Of a stretch of 64,000 nucleotides of DNA, positions 34,224 to 44,102 are shown piece by piece; the stretch's first letter is position 1; each line of letters begins with the position of its first letter. The stretch is from Nicotiana tabacum (lineage: Eukaryota; Streptophyta; Magnoliopsida; Solanales; Solanaceae): NCBI RefSeq assembly GCF_000715075.1, contig NC_134101.1, positions 196,436,103-196,500,102 of the forward strand. The letters run 5' to 3'. Position numbers and translations under genes: made by a program. The notes beneath the pieces are model-generated. The model had not been told where the DNA came from. It saw only the letters and a list, made by a program, of their open reading frames with translations, and searched no databases.

Positions 34224-34412
34224 CTGCGAGAGAATAGAATGATAGAAAATATTTTTAGTGTTCGGATCAACAAAGACACACGATAAGAATTTCAAGAATA
34301 TGAAGTTTTCCTAAAGGTTCTGCAGCCTCTCGAGGATAAATACAGACGTCTCCGTACCGATCCGCGAGACTCTACTAAACTGGCTCATAACTCGCGAGAC
34401 CAATTAACCTAG
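34224..34412 (-). other. Tekay A leader
   Basis: This is about 190 bases between PBS and gag ATG, holding TCTCGAGGATAAATACAGACG-type sequence that is also found in element B (43990-44040). No motif beyond that conservation. Confidence 0.5.
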
Positions 34413-34424
34413 GCTCTGATACCA
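34413..34424 (-). promoter_or_regulatory. tRNA-iMet primer binding site of Tekay A
   Basis: The minus strand reads TGGTATCAGAGC, the standard plant initiator-Met PBS, three bases inside the LTR end at 34428. Confidence 0.95.
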
Positions 34425-35016
34425 ACTTGTCACGACCCCAACCCCGGTCATAATGGCGCCCAACATACTACTAGGCAAGCCCGACCATTCAACAACATTA
34501 TCCCAAATTCTTATTTAGATTATAGATAAATATCACAGAGAATTTACTAAGTCATCACTCTCAAGTGTATAATTAATAATAAAACCTGCGACAATTCAAC
34601 GAAAATACCACACCATAGCCCAATAGAATCCGGTGTCACGAGTATGAGCCTCTAATACAGAATATTCACCTATTACAAGTCTGTCTAGGAAAAATGCGGA
34701 ATAAAAGATAGAGATAGAGGGGAGAGATCAAGTCTGCGAACGCTATGCAGCTACCTCAATACTCCCGGATACTGCTGCTCAGCTAAACAAATCCTCACTC
34801 AGCCTGTGGTGTACCTGGATCTACACGCAAGTTGCAGGGAGTAATGTGAGTACTCCGACCCAGTGAGTAATAAACATAAATAAAGGCTGAGAATAAGAAA
34901 TCGTGGAAAAATACAAAGTAAACTATAACTGGCAGTTTAGAACAACAAATAGTGAAGCAACAAGTCAATTAAATAAGAGTACCAAATACTGAGACAGGTA
35001 TAACAGATAAAAACAA

Positions 35017-35094
35017 ATGCATGAGTGCAATGCAATGCATATGATGGTACACTCTATGCATGAGTGCAATGCAATGCATATGATGGTACTCTCT
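35017..35094 (-). repeat. 39-bp tandem duplication, Tekay A 5' LTR only
   Basis: Two copies of ATGCATGAGTGCAATGCAAT plus GCATATGATGGTACACTCT, differing by one base. The segment is absent from the 3' LTR. Confidence 0.9.
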
Positions 35095-35254
35095 AGTACC
35101 CCCTGCGACGTGCAGCCCGAGCCATCCATTTTATTTATCGTCGATGGCGCTCACTGGGGGTGTGTACAGACTTCGGAGGGGCACCTACAGCCCAAGCGAT
35201 ATATCAAGCCATCTCGTGGCATCAAATCTAGGCCCTCGGCCTCATATCAATATC

Positions 35255-35395
35255 AGTATAATCACCCAAGCTCTCGGCCTCAATATCAGTGTAATCAACC
35301 AGGCCCTCGGCCTCAATATCAATGTAATCAACCAGGCCCTCGGCCTCAATATCAATGTAATAGACCAGGCTCTCGGCCTCAATATCAATATAACA
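35255..35395 (-). repeat. 33-bp tandem array in Tekay A 5' LTR
   Basis: Same CTCGGCCTCAATATCAATGT units as 27279-27410, with about four copies and slightly different unit variants. Confidence 0.9.
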
Positions 35396-36383
35396 CTGCT
35401 GCGGTGCGCAACCCAATCCATGCTCAGTCCAGAAATCATCATAAGCCCCTTGGGCATTTGTAAAACAGTAGTTCTCAGCCCGAAATATCATTCAAAAATA
35501 TCATTTAAGTTTTCAAATCTTAGAAAGATGGTTGAGTTTACAAAACAGTATTTAAAACCTTGGACTGAGATCAAATGATATGCATGTATGCGAAAACAGT
35601 GATGTCAATCCCTGAAGGATTTAAATAATTGGCAAGAAGCCCAAATGTAACAATTAAATCCAAGTAAGGATGATTCTCAATTTAGTTCAAGTAGAAAATA
35701 CAGTAAAAACATCTCTCGGGATGGACCAAGTCACAATCCCCAACGGTGCTCTACCCCACGCCCGTTATCTAGCATCTAAGTCACCTCAATATAGCGTTAC
35801 GATATGAAATTCTGGGGTTTCAACCCCTCAGGACATCATTTACATCAATTACTCACCTCTAGCCGACCAAATACTACTCCGCGATGCCCTTTCCTTTCGT
35901 ATCGACCTCCTCGCGCGTCGAATCTGGCCAAAACCACAACGAATACATCACAATAGGCAAAGGGAATATAACCCAATCGAAAAGACTCGAAAAATATCAA
36001 AAATCACGTAATTTGCAAAACCCGAGCCCCGGTCCACGTCTTGAAATCCAGAAATTTTTTACATCAAAATGTTCCTTATCTCGCCACGAGTCTATACATA
36101 CCAAATTCACAAGAATCGGAGTCCATTTGATCCCTCAAATCCCAAATTTAGAATTTCAATCTCAAGCCTTAATTTCTTATAATTTGGCTATGTTTTCATG
36201 GATTTCTAGGATGATTCTTCAATCAAATCATGTATTTAACTCATAAAACTTACCTCCAATCGATCTTAGTTGAAACTCCCTTCAATCCCCGTCTAAAAGC
36301 TCTCAAAATGACTAAAAATGGTGGAAAAATGAGGTGTTTTTCGCGAATGAAACGTAAACATTCTGCCCAAAATTTTTCGGAAT

Positions 36384-36552
36384 TACTGTTCACCCGTGTT
36401 ACCATTCACGGATACTGTTACGGGTACTATTCACGGATACTATTACGGGGTACTGTTCACGGCACTATTCACGGATAATGTTATGGGGTACTGTTCACGA
36501 CACTATTCACGGATACTGTTACGGGACACTGTTCATAACTACTGTTCACAGT
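36384..36552 (-). repeat. ACTGTTCAC array in Tekay A 5' LTR
   Basis: The counterpart of 28404-28571, with several ACTGTT to ACTATT changes between the copies, so this array varies more than neighbouring LTR sequence by eye. Confidence 0.9.
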
Positions 36553-37235
36553 GCTGTAAAAAAAATGCAGCAGCTTTATTTTTTTCGTGCCTAAATCGAT
36601 CCGTTAACCTTCCGAAATACACCCGAGGCCCCCGAGACCTCAACTAAAAGCACCAACATGTCTTAAAACATTATCCAAACTTGCTTCAATCGTCAAAACA
36701 CCTCAACTAATGCCAAAATCATCAAATTATATCGAATTCAAGCCTAAGCTCTTTTAAAACTTCTAAAACACACATTCGATCAAAAACCCGTCCAAACGAT
36801 GTCCGAATGACCTGAAATTTGCACACACATCCCAAATGACACAATGAAGCTACAACAACTCTCGGAATTTCATTCTGACACCCAGATCAAAATCTCACCT
36901 ATCAACCAGAATTTGCCAAAATACTAACTTCGCCAATTCAAGCCTAATTCAACACCGAACCTCCAAAATTACTTCCGATCACACTCCTAAGTCACAAATC
37001 ATCTCCCGGAGCTAACCGAACTGTCGGAATTCACATCCGAGCCCTCTAACTCATAAGTCAATGTCCGGTTGACTTTTTCAACTTAGCCTTCTTAAAAGAA
37101 ACTAAGTGTCTCAATTCCTTTCAAAACCTTTCCGAATCAACTCATTCACACCCAACACTGATAATGAAGCATAAAGAAATAGGAAATGGGGAAAACGGGG
37201 CGATAACTCACGAGACGACGGGTCGGGTCGTCACA

Positions 37236-37240
37236 ATTAT
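37236..37240. repeat. Target site duplication ATTAT, right copy
   Basis: Pairs with 26775-26779. Confidence 0.95.
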
Positions 37241-37806
37241 ATGACTTAATTTATGTGACAATCCTTGAAGGATTTAAATCGCTTAAAGTATAGACAATTC
37301 TTGATCTTGAAGTACCACATCTTCAGTGCAATTTGTGCACAAATATATCTTTCTATAACTATATGCATGATAATATGATAGCAAGAGTTTTTGCCTCTAT
37401 GTGATGACATTGAAATGACGATTCCAACAAGATCATATGAAGAGAATACATCTCTATCAGGAATGATGATTCCAAAGTCCAACATATTCATTCAAGTTAA
37501 TATTTCCTTATCAAATCTCTACCAATAATCTTTCAAGGAAGCTACTGCACAAGATTGGAATGCAAAGGCTCAAGGACGTGAATCGATGCTCTCATCAGGG
37601 GGAGTTAATATGCGTTGTACTCTTTTTCTCTTACAAGGTTTTGTCCCACTGTATTTTCCTTGCAAGGTTTTTAACGAGGCAAACAAAAGGCATATTGTTA
37701 GATATGCGTACTCTTTTTTCTTTTCTAGAATTTTTTTCCCACTCGGCGTTATTTAGTTAAGGTTTAACTAGGCATATTATCTGTTGAATAGACATTCAAG
37801 GGAGAG
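37241..37806 (+). pseudogene. Copia RT and C-terminal pol remnant, PPT
   Basis: Codons for TILEGFKSLK (37249-37280) match the copia RT motif around KIPEGFK, and KIGMQRLKDVNRCSHQGE (37554-37605) matches the C-terminal end of plant copia polyproteins. The non-coding tail has the familiar CTTACAAGGTTTTGTCCCAC and CCTTGCAAGGTTTTTAACGAGG. GACATTCAAGGGAGAG is the polypurine tract next to the 3' LTR. The small distance between the RT and C-terminal motifs shows a large internal deletion. Confidence 0.7.
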
Positions 37807-37913
37807 TATTATAAATAGAATTTTATTTATGGTGAGTGCCTATATTTAGAGAGATTCTAAGGATTATTACTTGGTGGAAAAGTCACTCTTTCCCTATAAA
37901 TAGAGGGTTCTAC
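37807..37913 (+). repeat. Copia 3' LTR, truncated
   Basis: TATTATAAATAGAATTTTAT through AAATAGAGGGTTCTACC aligns with 20818-20930 of the 5' LTR, then stops matching. The rest was lost where Tekay-like element B now abuts; no TSD is visible, so this junction is a deletion or rearrangement, not a clean insertion. Confidence 0.8.
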
Positions 37914-38010
37914 CCCTTCAAGTGTTACCCCTTGAGTCCCTCTTCAATCCCTCTCAAAAAGCTTCAAAGCCAAACACAAATGGTGGAAAAATGACCAAAT
38001 TTCGCGAAGA

Positions 38011-38025
38011 CCTCTATTTATACTT
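38011..38025 (-). promoter_or_regulatory. TATA box of element B LTR
   Basis: The minus strand reads AAGTATAAATAGAGG, a strong plant TATA box, directly downstream of the CACCTGCGG array at 38040-38300. Confidence 0.75.
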
Positions 38026-38039
38026 TCTACCCAGCAAAA

Positions 38040-38300
38040 CCGCACCTGCGGTACAAAATGTCGTATTTGCAGTCCGCACCTGCGGACAAATCTCAGCTTC
38101 TATGAATTTTCACTTAAAAGCCCTCATCCACACCTGCGGGCTCGCAAGTGCATCTTAACTTCCGCTTCTGCAATGCCCAACCACATCTACTCCCTTTTCT
38201 CATCTGCGATCATCGCACCTGTATTCCCTTAACTGCAGATGCGATTATGACAGAACCAGCAGCTGCAACTGCATTCTCCAATTTCCAAACTTTGTGATAA
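38040..38300 (-). repeat. CACCTGCGG-type motif array in element B LTR
   Basis: Recurring motifs CGCACCTGCGG, CACACCTGCGGG, TTCTGCAATGC, CATCTGCGATC and CTGCAGATGCGATT are spaced 20-60 bases. It occupies the same site, just upstream of the core promoter, as the unrelated arrays of A and the solo LTR. Confidence 0.65.
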
Positions 38301-38930
38301 CCATCCGAGATCATCCTGCGGCCCCCGGTACCTCATCCAAAAATACGAAAAAGTCACATATTATCAAACTTATTCCAATCTTTAGAACACTCAAAACAAT
38401 ATCGAAATACCAAATCACCCTCGAATTCAAGCCTAAGGATTCTAAAACTTTCGAATTCTGCAACCGATCCAAAAACCTATCAAACCTTATCCGAATGACC
38501 GAAAATTTTGCACACACATCAAAAATGACACAATGGACCTACTACAATTTCTAGAATTCTATTCCGACACCGATATCAAAATTTCCACTACCAACCGAAA
38601 AACGCCAAACTTTCAATTTCGCCAATTCAAGCCTAAATCTACCACGGACCTCCAAAATACATTCCGATTACGCTCCTATGTCCCAAATCATCTCACAAAG
38701 CTGTCCGAACCATAAAAACCAAGTTCTGAGATCATTTACTCACATGTCAACTTCCGATTGACTTTTCCAACTAAAGCTTTCCAAAAAGAGACTAAGTGTC
38801 TCATTTCTTTACAAAACTACTCCGAACCCAAACCAACCAATGCGATATGATGAAATGAAGCTGAACAACACAAAAAGAAGCAGAAATGGGGGAAACGAAG
38901 CGGTAACTCATGAAATGACCGTCCGGGTCC

Positions 38931-39620
38931 TTACATCCTCCCCTTCTTAAACAAACGTTCATCCTCGAACGAGTCAAGAAACATACCTGAAGCCTCAAAC
39001 AGGTGAGGATATCTGCTCTGCATCTCCTGCTCGGTCTCCCAAGTAGCCTCCTCTACTAGCCAACCTCTCCATTGTACTTTCACTGAAGCTATATCCTTTG
39101 ATCTCAACTTTCGGACCTGCCGTTCCAAAATAGCCATTGGCTCTACATCATAAGTCAAATCACCGTCTAACTGAACCGTGCTAAAATCCAAAACATGAGA
39201 TAGATCGCCAATATACTTTTGGAGCATAGAAACATGAAATACTGGATGCACACTCGACAGGCTAGGTGGCAAAGCCAGCTCATAAGCCACCTCCCCAATC
39301 CTCTGAAGCACCTCAAAAGGCCCAATGAATCGAAGACTCAATTTACCCTTCTTCCCAAATCTCATAACACCCTTTATGGGTGAAACCTTCAGTAGAACCT
39401 TCTCCCCAACTATGTAGGACACATCACAAACCCTCCTATCAGCATAACTCTTTTGTCTTGAATGCGCTGTATGAAGCCGCTCCTGGATCACCTTCACCTT
39501 GTCCAAAGCATCCTACACCAAGTCTGTACCCAAAAGCCTAGCCTCACCCGGCTCAAACTAACCAACTGGAGATCTACACTATCTCCTATATAAAGCCTCA
39601 TATGGAGCCATCTGAATACT
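38931..39620 (-). pseudogene. Element B integrase C-terminus with chromodomain
   Basis: 191 codons from 39506 to 38931 are open. They hold the integrase tail GEKVLLKVSPIKGVMRFGKK, the [18 protein letters not shown] block and a complete chromodomain (VQWRGWLVEEATWETEQEMQ). The stop TAA lies at the LTR edge. Because this part is intact it is a useful reference for reading the breaks in element A. It is cut off from the core by stops near 39520-39620. Confidence 0.9.
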
Positions 39621-40390
39621 CAACTAATAAATTTTGTTATATGCAAACTCTGTGAGCGGTAGAAACTGATCCCATGACCCTCTAAAATCAATAACACAAG
39701 CGTGCAACATGTCCTCCAATATCTGAATAGTGCGCTCGGACTGCCCGTCCATCTGAGGGTGAAAAGCTATGCTCAACTCAACTTGAGTACCCAACTCCCA
39801 CTGCACGACCCTCCAAAACTGCAAAGTAAACTAAGTACCTCTATGCAAAATGATGGAAACTAGAAGCCCATGCAAGCGAACAATCTCTTGAATATAAATC
39901 TCTGCTAACCGCTCCGAAGAATAGGTAGTACACACAGGAATGAAGTGTGCGGACTTGGTCAGCTGATCCATAATCACCCAAATAGCATCAAACGTTTTCA
40001 AAGTCTGTGGGAGTCTAACTATATCCATGGTGATCTGCTCCAACTTCCACTCTGGGATATCTAACCGCTGAAGCAAGCCACCCGGTCTCTGATGCTCATA
40101 TTTCAGCTGCTGACAGTTGAGACACCGAGCTACGAATCCCACAATATCTTTCTTAATTATTCTCCACCAATAATGCTACCTCAAATCCTGATACATCTTC
40201 GCGGCACCCAGATGGATGGAATACCGTGAGCTATGAGCCTCATCCAGAATCAACTCCAGAAGCCCATCTACATTGGGCACACATATCCGGCCCTACATCC
40301 TCAATACCCCATCATCACCAATAGTCACATCTCTATCATCATCGTGCTAAAGTCTGTCCTTAAGGACAAGCAAATAAGGACCATTATACT
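39621..40390 (-). pseudogene. Element B integrase zinc finger and core
   Basis: Segments read CLNCQQLKYEHQRPGG, VIMDQLTKSAHF (VDRLTK in A), LHRGT (first D region degraded) and DGQSERTIQILEDML in separate frames. A stop at 39831 and others break the core. The second catalytic Asp of ISDRGTQF is changed (reads ILHRGT), so activity is lost. Confidence 0.8.
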
Positions 40391-41000
40391 AGCGCTCTCT
40401 GATGCGATCAAACAAGGAGGACCGAGAAACCACACAAACTAAGACCCGACTGGGCTCCGAAGTATCCAACCTCACAAACCGATTGGCCAAGACCTGAACA
40501 TCAACTACAAGAGGTCTCTCCCTAACAGGAATATATGCCAAACTGGCCATACTTGCCGCCTTCCTACTCAAAGCATCAGCCACTACATTGGTCTTCCCCG
40601 GATGGTACAAGATAGTGTATCATAGTCCTTTAGCAGCTCCAACCATCTTCGCTGCCTCAAATTGAGATCCTTCTGATTAAACAAGTGATGGAGGCAACGA
40701 TGATCAGTAAACACCTCACAAGACACGCCATAGAGATAATGCCTCCAAATCTTCAACGTGTGAACAATGGCAGCCAACTTTAAATCATGAACATGGTAGT
40801 TCTTCTCATGGGGCTTAAACTGACGAGAAGCATAAGCACTCACTCTACCCTCCTTCATCAACACACACCAAATACCAACTCTAGAAGCATCACAATACAC
40901 TATATACGAACCTAAAGCTGATGGCAAAACTGATATTGGAGCTGTGGTGAAGGAAGTCTTGAGCTTCTGAAAGCTCGCCTCACACTCATCCGACCACATG
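40391..41000 (-). pseudogene. Element B RNase H
   Basis: [40 protein letters not shown] and [20 protein letters not shown] are readable. The Gln of NLRQ is CAG here, where A has TAG. One frame change is near 40612. Confidence 0.85.
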
Positions 41001-41990
41001 AAAGGAGCACCCGTTTGAGTCAATTTGGTCAAGGGTGATGCAATAGATGAAAATCCCTGAACAATTTGACGGTAATAACCCACCAAACCAAGAAAGCTGC
41101 GAATCTCTATAGCTGAGGACGGTCTGGGCCAACTCTGAACCGCCTCTATCTTCTTTGGATCAACTTGAATACTCTCACTGGACACCACGTGCCCCAAGAA
41201 AGCCACTGAACTGAGCCAAAACTCATACTTAGAGAACTTTGCATAAAGCTTCTGCTCCCTCAATCTCTGCAACACAACTCTCAAATGCTCTGTGTGCTCC
41301 TCCTGACTATGCAGTATACCAGAATATCATCAATGAATACAATAATGAACAAGTCGAGATAAGGTCGAAACATGCTATTCATCAAATGCATGAACGCTGT
41401 TGGGGCATTGGTCAGCCTAAAAGACATCATAAGGAACTCCTAATGACCATATCGGGTCCTGAAAGCCGTCTTAAGAATGTCCGAGTCCTTGATCTTCAAT
41501 TGGTGATACCCTGAACGGAGATCAATCTTGGAGAACACTCTCGCTCCTTGAAGCTGGTCAAATAAATCATCAATACGAGGCAAATGATACTTATTCTTGA
41601 TTGTAACTTTGTTCAAATGCTTAAAATTAATGCACATCCTCATCGTGCCATCCTTATTCTTCACAAATAGAGCTGGCGCACCCATGACGACACACTAGGT
41701 CAAATAAACCCCTTATCAAGGAGTTCCTGATGCCGCTCCTTCAACTCCTTCAACTCTGCTAGTGCCATATGATATGGTGGAATAAAATAGGCTGATTGCC
41801 CGACACCAAATCAATATCTTTGTATGGGGGCATGCCCGACAGGTCTGTAGGAAACACATTCGGAAATTCCCTCACTACCGAGACTGAATCAATGGTAGGA
41901 GTCTCTACACTGACATCCCTCACGAAGGCTAAGTAAGATAGACAACCCTTCCCAACCATTCGCTGGGCCTTTAAAAATGAAATAACCCTT
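41001..41990 (-). pseudogene. Element B reverse transcriptase
   Basis: Pieces in three frames show [44 protein letters not shown] (near 41320, both Asp present) and [20 protein letters not shown]. Frameshifts are near 41315 and 41690 and a stop is near 41440. The upstream linker segment ([20 protein letters not shown]) lies at 41759-41959. Confidence 0.85.
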
Positions 41991-42430
41991 CTAGGAACAT
42001 AATCAGACGAACCTCACCATTCAATCCGTGGCACATCCGGCATAGCCAATGTCACTGTCTTAGCATGATAGTTCAAAATAGCACGACACGGGGATAACCA
42101 ATCCACGCCCAATATCACATCAAAGTCCACCATACAAAGTAACAGAAGGTCCACTCGGGTATCCAAATCCCTAATAGTCACCACACAAGACTGATACATG
42201 AGGTCCACAATAACATTATCGCCCATCGGAGTAGATACACGAACAGATGAAATAAGAGACTCACAAGGTGTATCCAAATAACTAGCAAAATATGATGACA
42301 CGTATGAAAAAGTGGAACCAAGATCAAATAATACAGAGGCATCTCTATGGCAGACTAAGACAATACCTATAATCACAACATCTAAAATAATAGCATCTGG
42401 TCTGGCTGGGAGGGCATAGAAATGGGCTTG
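41991..42430 (-). pseudogene. Element B protease
   Basis: The frame 42376-42014 contains the half-site [16 protein letters not shown] (D-L-G-S-T) and [19 protein letters not shown]. As in A, the residue after the catalytic Asp is not the usual Ser/Thr, so this is probably a family trait of these copies. It ends at a TGA near 42012. Confidence 0.8.
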
Positions 42431-43905
42431 ACCACCACCTGATCGACCTCCCCCTCTAGGGCGACCTCTAGCTAACTAACCTCCACCCCGAGCTGACTGA
42501 GCAGGTAGGGAAGTAACTAGTGCTGAAGTCGAAGGCTGACTCCTCTGCTGAGATGAACCTCCCGTAAGACGGGGACAAAACCTCTTAATATGACCCAAAT
42601 TTCCACACTTGAAGCAACCTATCCCGAAAAATGGCAGTGGGGACTGAAAGGAGCCCCGAGCACCGGGATAACTACTAGAAGAACCGGACGCAGATGAACC
42701 CGGAACTGATGGTGCTTGAGTCGAACTCTGAGCTGGAAAGGCACTGAGAGATGAGTGGCCCTGATGTGAGCTGTGAGAACCATGGCCCAACGATCCACCA
42801 CAGTGACCCAAATGGGCTGACTTAGCATGTCTGAATGGACGGCCTTTGCCGTGCTAAAACTGACCTCTAGAAGAAACACCACCAAAACTACCAGATCCCC
42901 AAGGCCTCTTGGCCTCCCTCTCATCTCGCTCCTGGTGGCGAACTAACTCTATCTCTCTGGAAATGTCAACCACCTCCTCAAAAGAAGCACCAAATACTTC
43001 CTCTCTAGTCAGAAAAATCTGTAGCTGATAAGTAAGGCCATCCATGAACCTCCTGATCCTCTCCCTATCTGTGGGAACTAGCTAGATAGCATGACGGGCC
43101 AACTCGGAGAATCTCATCTCATACTGCGTCACGGTCATATCCCCCTAACGCAGTTGCTCAAACTGCCTGTGCAACTCCTCTCTACGAGAATGCGGTACAT
43201 ACTTCTCTAGGAAGAGAATGAAGAACTGATGCCAAGTAAGGGGCGCTGCACCAACAAGCCTATACCTCTCATAAGCCTCCCACTAAGTGAAGACAGCTCC
43301 ACAAAACTGAAAAGTAGTAAATGAGACCCCATTGGTCTCCAGAATACCCGTTGTACATAACATCCTCTGACACTTATCCAAGAAACCCTAGGCGTACTCG
43401 CCCTTTGCACCACTGAAAGTCGGAGGCTGAAGTCTACCTAAACTCTCCAATCAACGCTGCTCGTCATCAGGCATAACTGGAACCATATAATCCTGAGCAG
43501 GTCCAACCGGCTGGGCTGGTGGTACCTCTGGTGTCTACAGTCCCTGAACAACCTGCTCGGGTGTACGGATAGCGGGAGTCTGAGTGCCTCCACCGGCCTA
43601 AGAAGTAGCTGCTGTGGTAGAAACTGCGACCCCCTGAGCAAGGCTAGTGCACACGGTCAAGATCTGAGCCAAGGTCTCCTAAAGACCCTGAATAACAATA
43701 GGCACAGCGGTGCCTGAATTGGTATTGCTGTAGCCTGATCGTGAACTAGGGCGACTGGTGGATCTGTAGGTGCTGCCCTAACTACTGTACGGGCTACACC
43801 TCTATCCCTACCACGACCTCGACTGCATCATCGACCTCTAGTGGCCCCAACTGGTGGTATTGGTTGTCATCCATCCTAACCAGTAGCACATGTCCTAACA
43901 ATCTA
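42431..43905 (-). pseudogene. Element B gag
   Basis: Fragments cover the RNA-binding knuckle CFKCGNLGHIKRFC (near 42610), the GASFEEVVDISREIELVRH helix (near 42960), and poorly preserved capsid and Arg/Gly-rich N-terminal parts to about 43905, where the ATG corresponding to A's gag start is followed by stops. At least five breaks. Confidence 0.8.
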
Positions 43906-44087
43906 TAAGAGAATATATAACAAAAGTTTAGTTACCAGAATCAATAGATTCGCATGACAGGAATTCAAGAATGTAAAGTTTTTCCTAAAGGCTCTGCAGC
44001 CTTCCGAGGATAAGTACAGACGTCTCCGTACCGATCCGCGAGACTCTACTAAACCTGCTTATGACCCGTGAGACCTATGTAACCTAG

Positions 44088-44099
44088 GCTCTGATACCA
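44088..44099 (-). promoter_or_regulatory. tRNA-iMet primer binding site of element B
   Basis: The minus strand reads TGGTATCAGAGC, three bases inside the LTR start at 44103. Confidence 0.92.
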
Positions 44100-44102
44100 A
44101 CT

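Larger units (their letters stand above)
26780..37235 (-). mobile_element. Tekay/Del chromovirus element A, complete with TSD (10.5 kb)
   Basis: Two LTRs in the same orientation (26780-29256 and 34428-37235), a tRNA-iMet PBS, a PPT, and gag-PR-RT-RNase H-integrase-chromodomain in the order of Ty3 chromoviruses are flanked by ATTAT duplications. The chromodomain after integrase and long LTRs point to the Tekay (Del) clade. The LTRs are very similar by eye, so insertion is fairly recent, but gag has a frameshift and pol has several stops (30976, 29782, 29746, 29393), so the copy is not autonomous. Confidence 0.95.
34428..37235 (-). repeat. 5' LTR of Tekay A (2808 bp)
   Basis: TGTCACGACC...GTCGTCACA, close to the 3' LTR throughout. 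It keeps a ~330-bp segment missing from the 3' copy, with a duplicated 39-bp unit (ATGCATGAGTGCAATGCAAT..., 35017 and 35056). It also carries the 33-bp array (35255-35395) and the ACTGTTCAC array (36384-36552). Confidence 0.95.
20818..37913 (+). mobile_element. Decayed Ty1/copia element split by two later insertions
   Basis: A 199-bp 5' LTR (20818-21016), a PBS-like site, integrase and RT remnants, the conserved C-terminal pol motif with GGGGGAG-type PPT, and a partial 3' LTR (37807-37913) form one plus-strand element. Its own DNA is 20818-23529, 26559-26779 and 37236-37913, about 3.6 kb, so much of gag and pol is deleted. The solo LTR and Tekay element A were inserted with exact TSDs. All frames are broken by many stops, suggesting it is much older than its inserts. 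Confidence 0.8.
37914..38935 (-). repeat. 3' LTR of element B, left part missing
   Basis: The right end is CCGTCCGGGTCCTTACA followed by the PPT complement TCCTCCCCTTCTT. Its inner part aligns with the Tekay A LTR (AAATGGTGGAAAAATGA, CAAGTTCTGAGATC-like region, AAAAAGAGACTAAGTGTCTC). The U5 half is lost at the junction with the copia LTR. It has a clear TATA box and a CACCTGCGG array upstream of it. Confidence 0.85.
37914..44102 (-). mobile_element. Tekay/Del chromovirus element B, degraded
   Basis: The gene order is as in element A, with a partial 3' LTR (37914-38935), pol and gag remnants and a tRNA-iMet PBS at 44088-44099. Its proteins are close to those of A. At least a dozen stops and frameshifts break gag-pol, so it is older than A. 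On its 5' side it joins a 1355-bp LTR that also serves element C. Confidence 0.9.
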
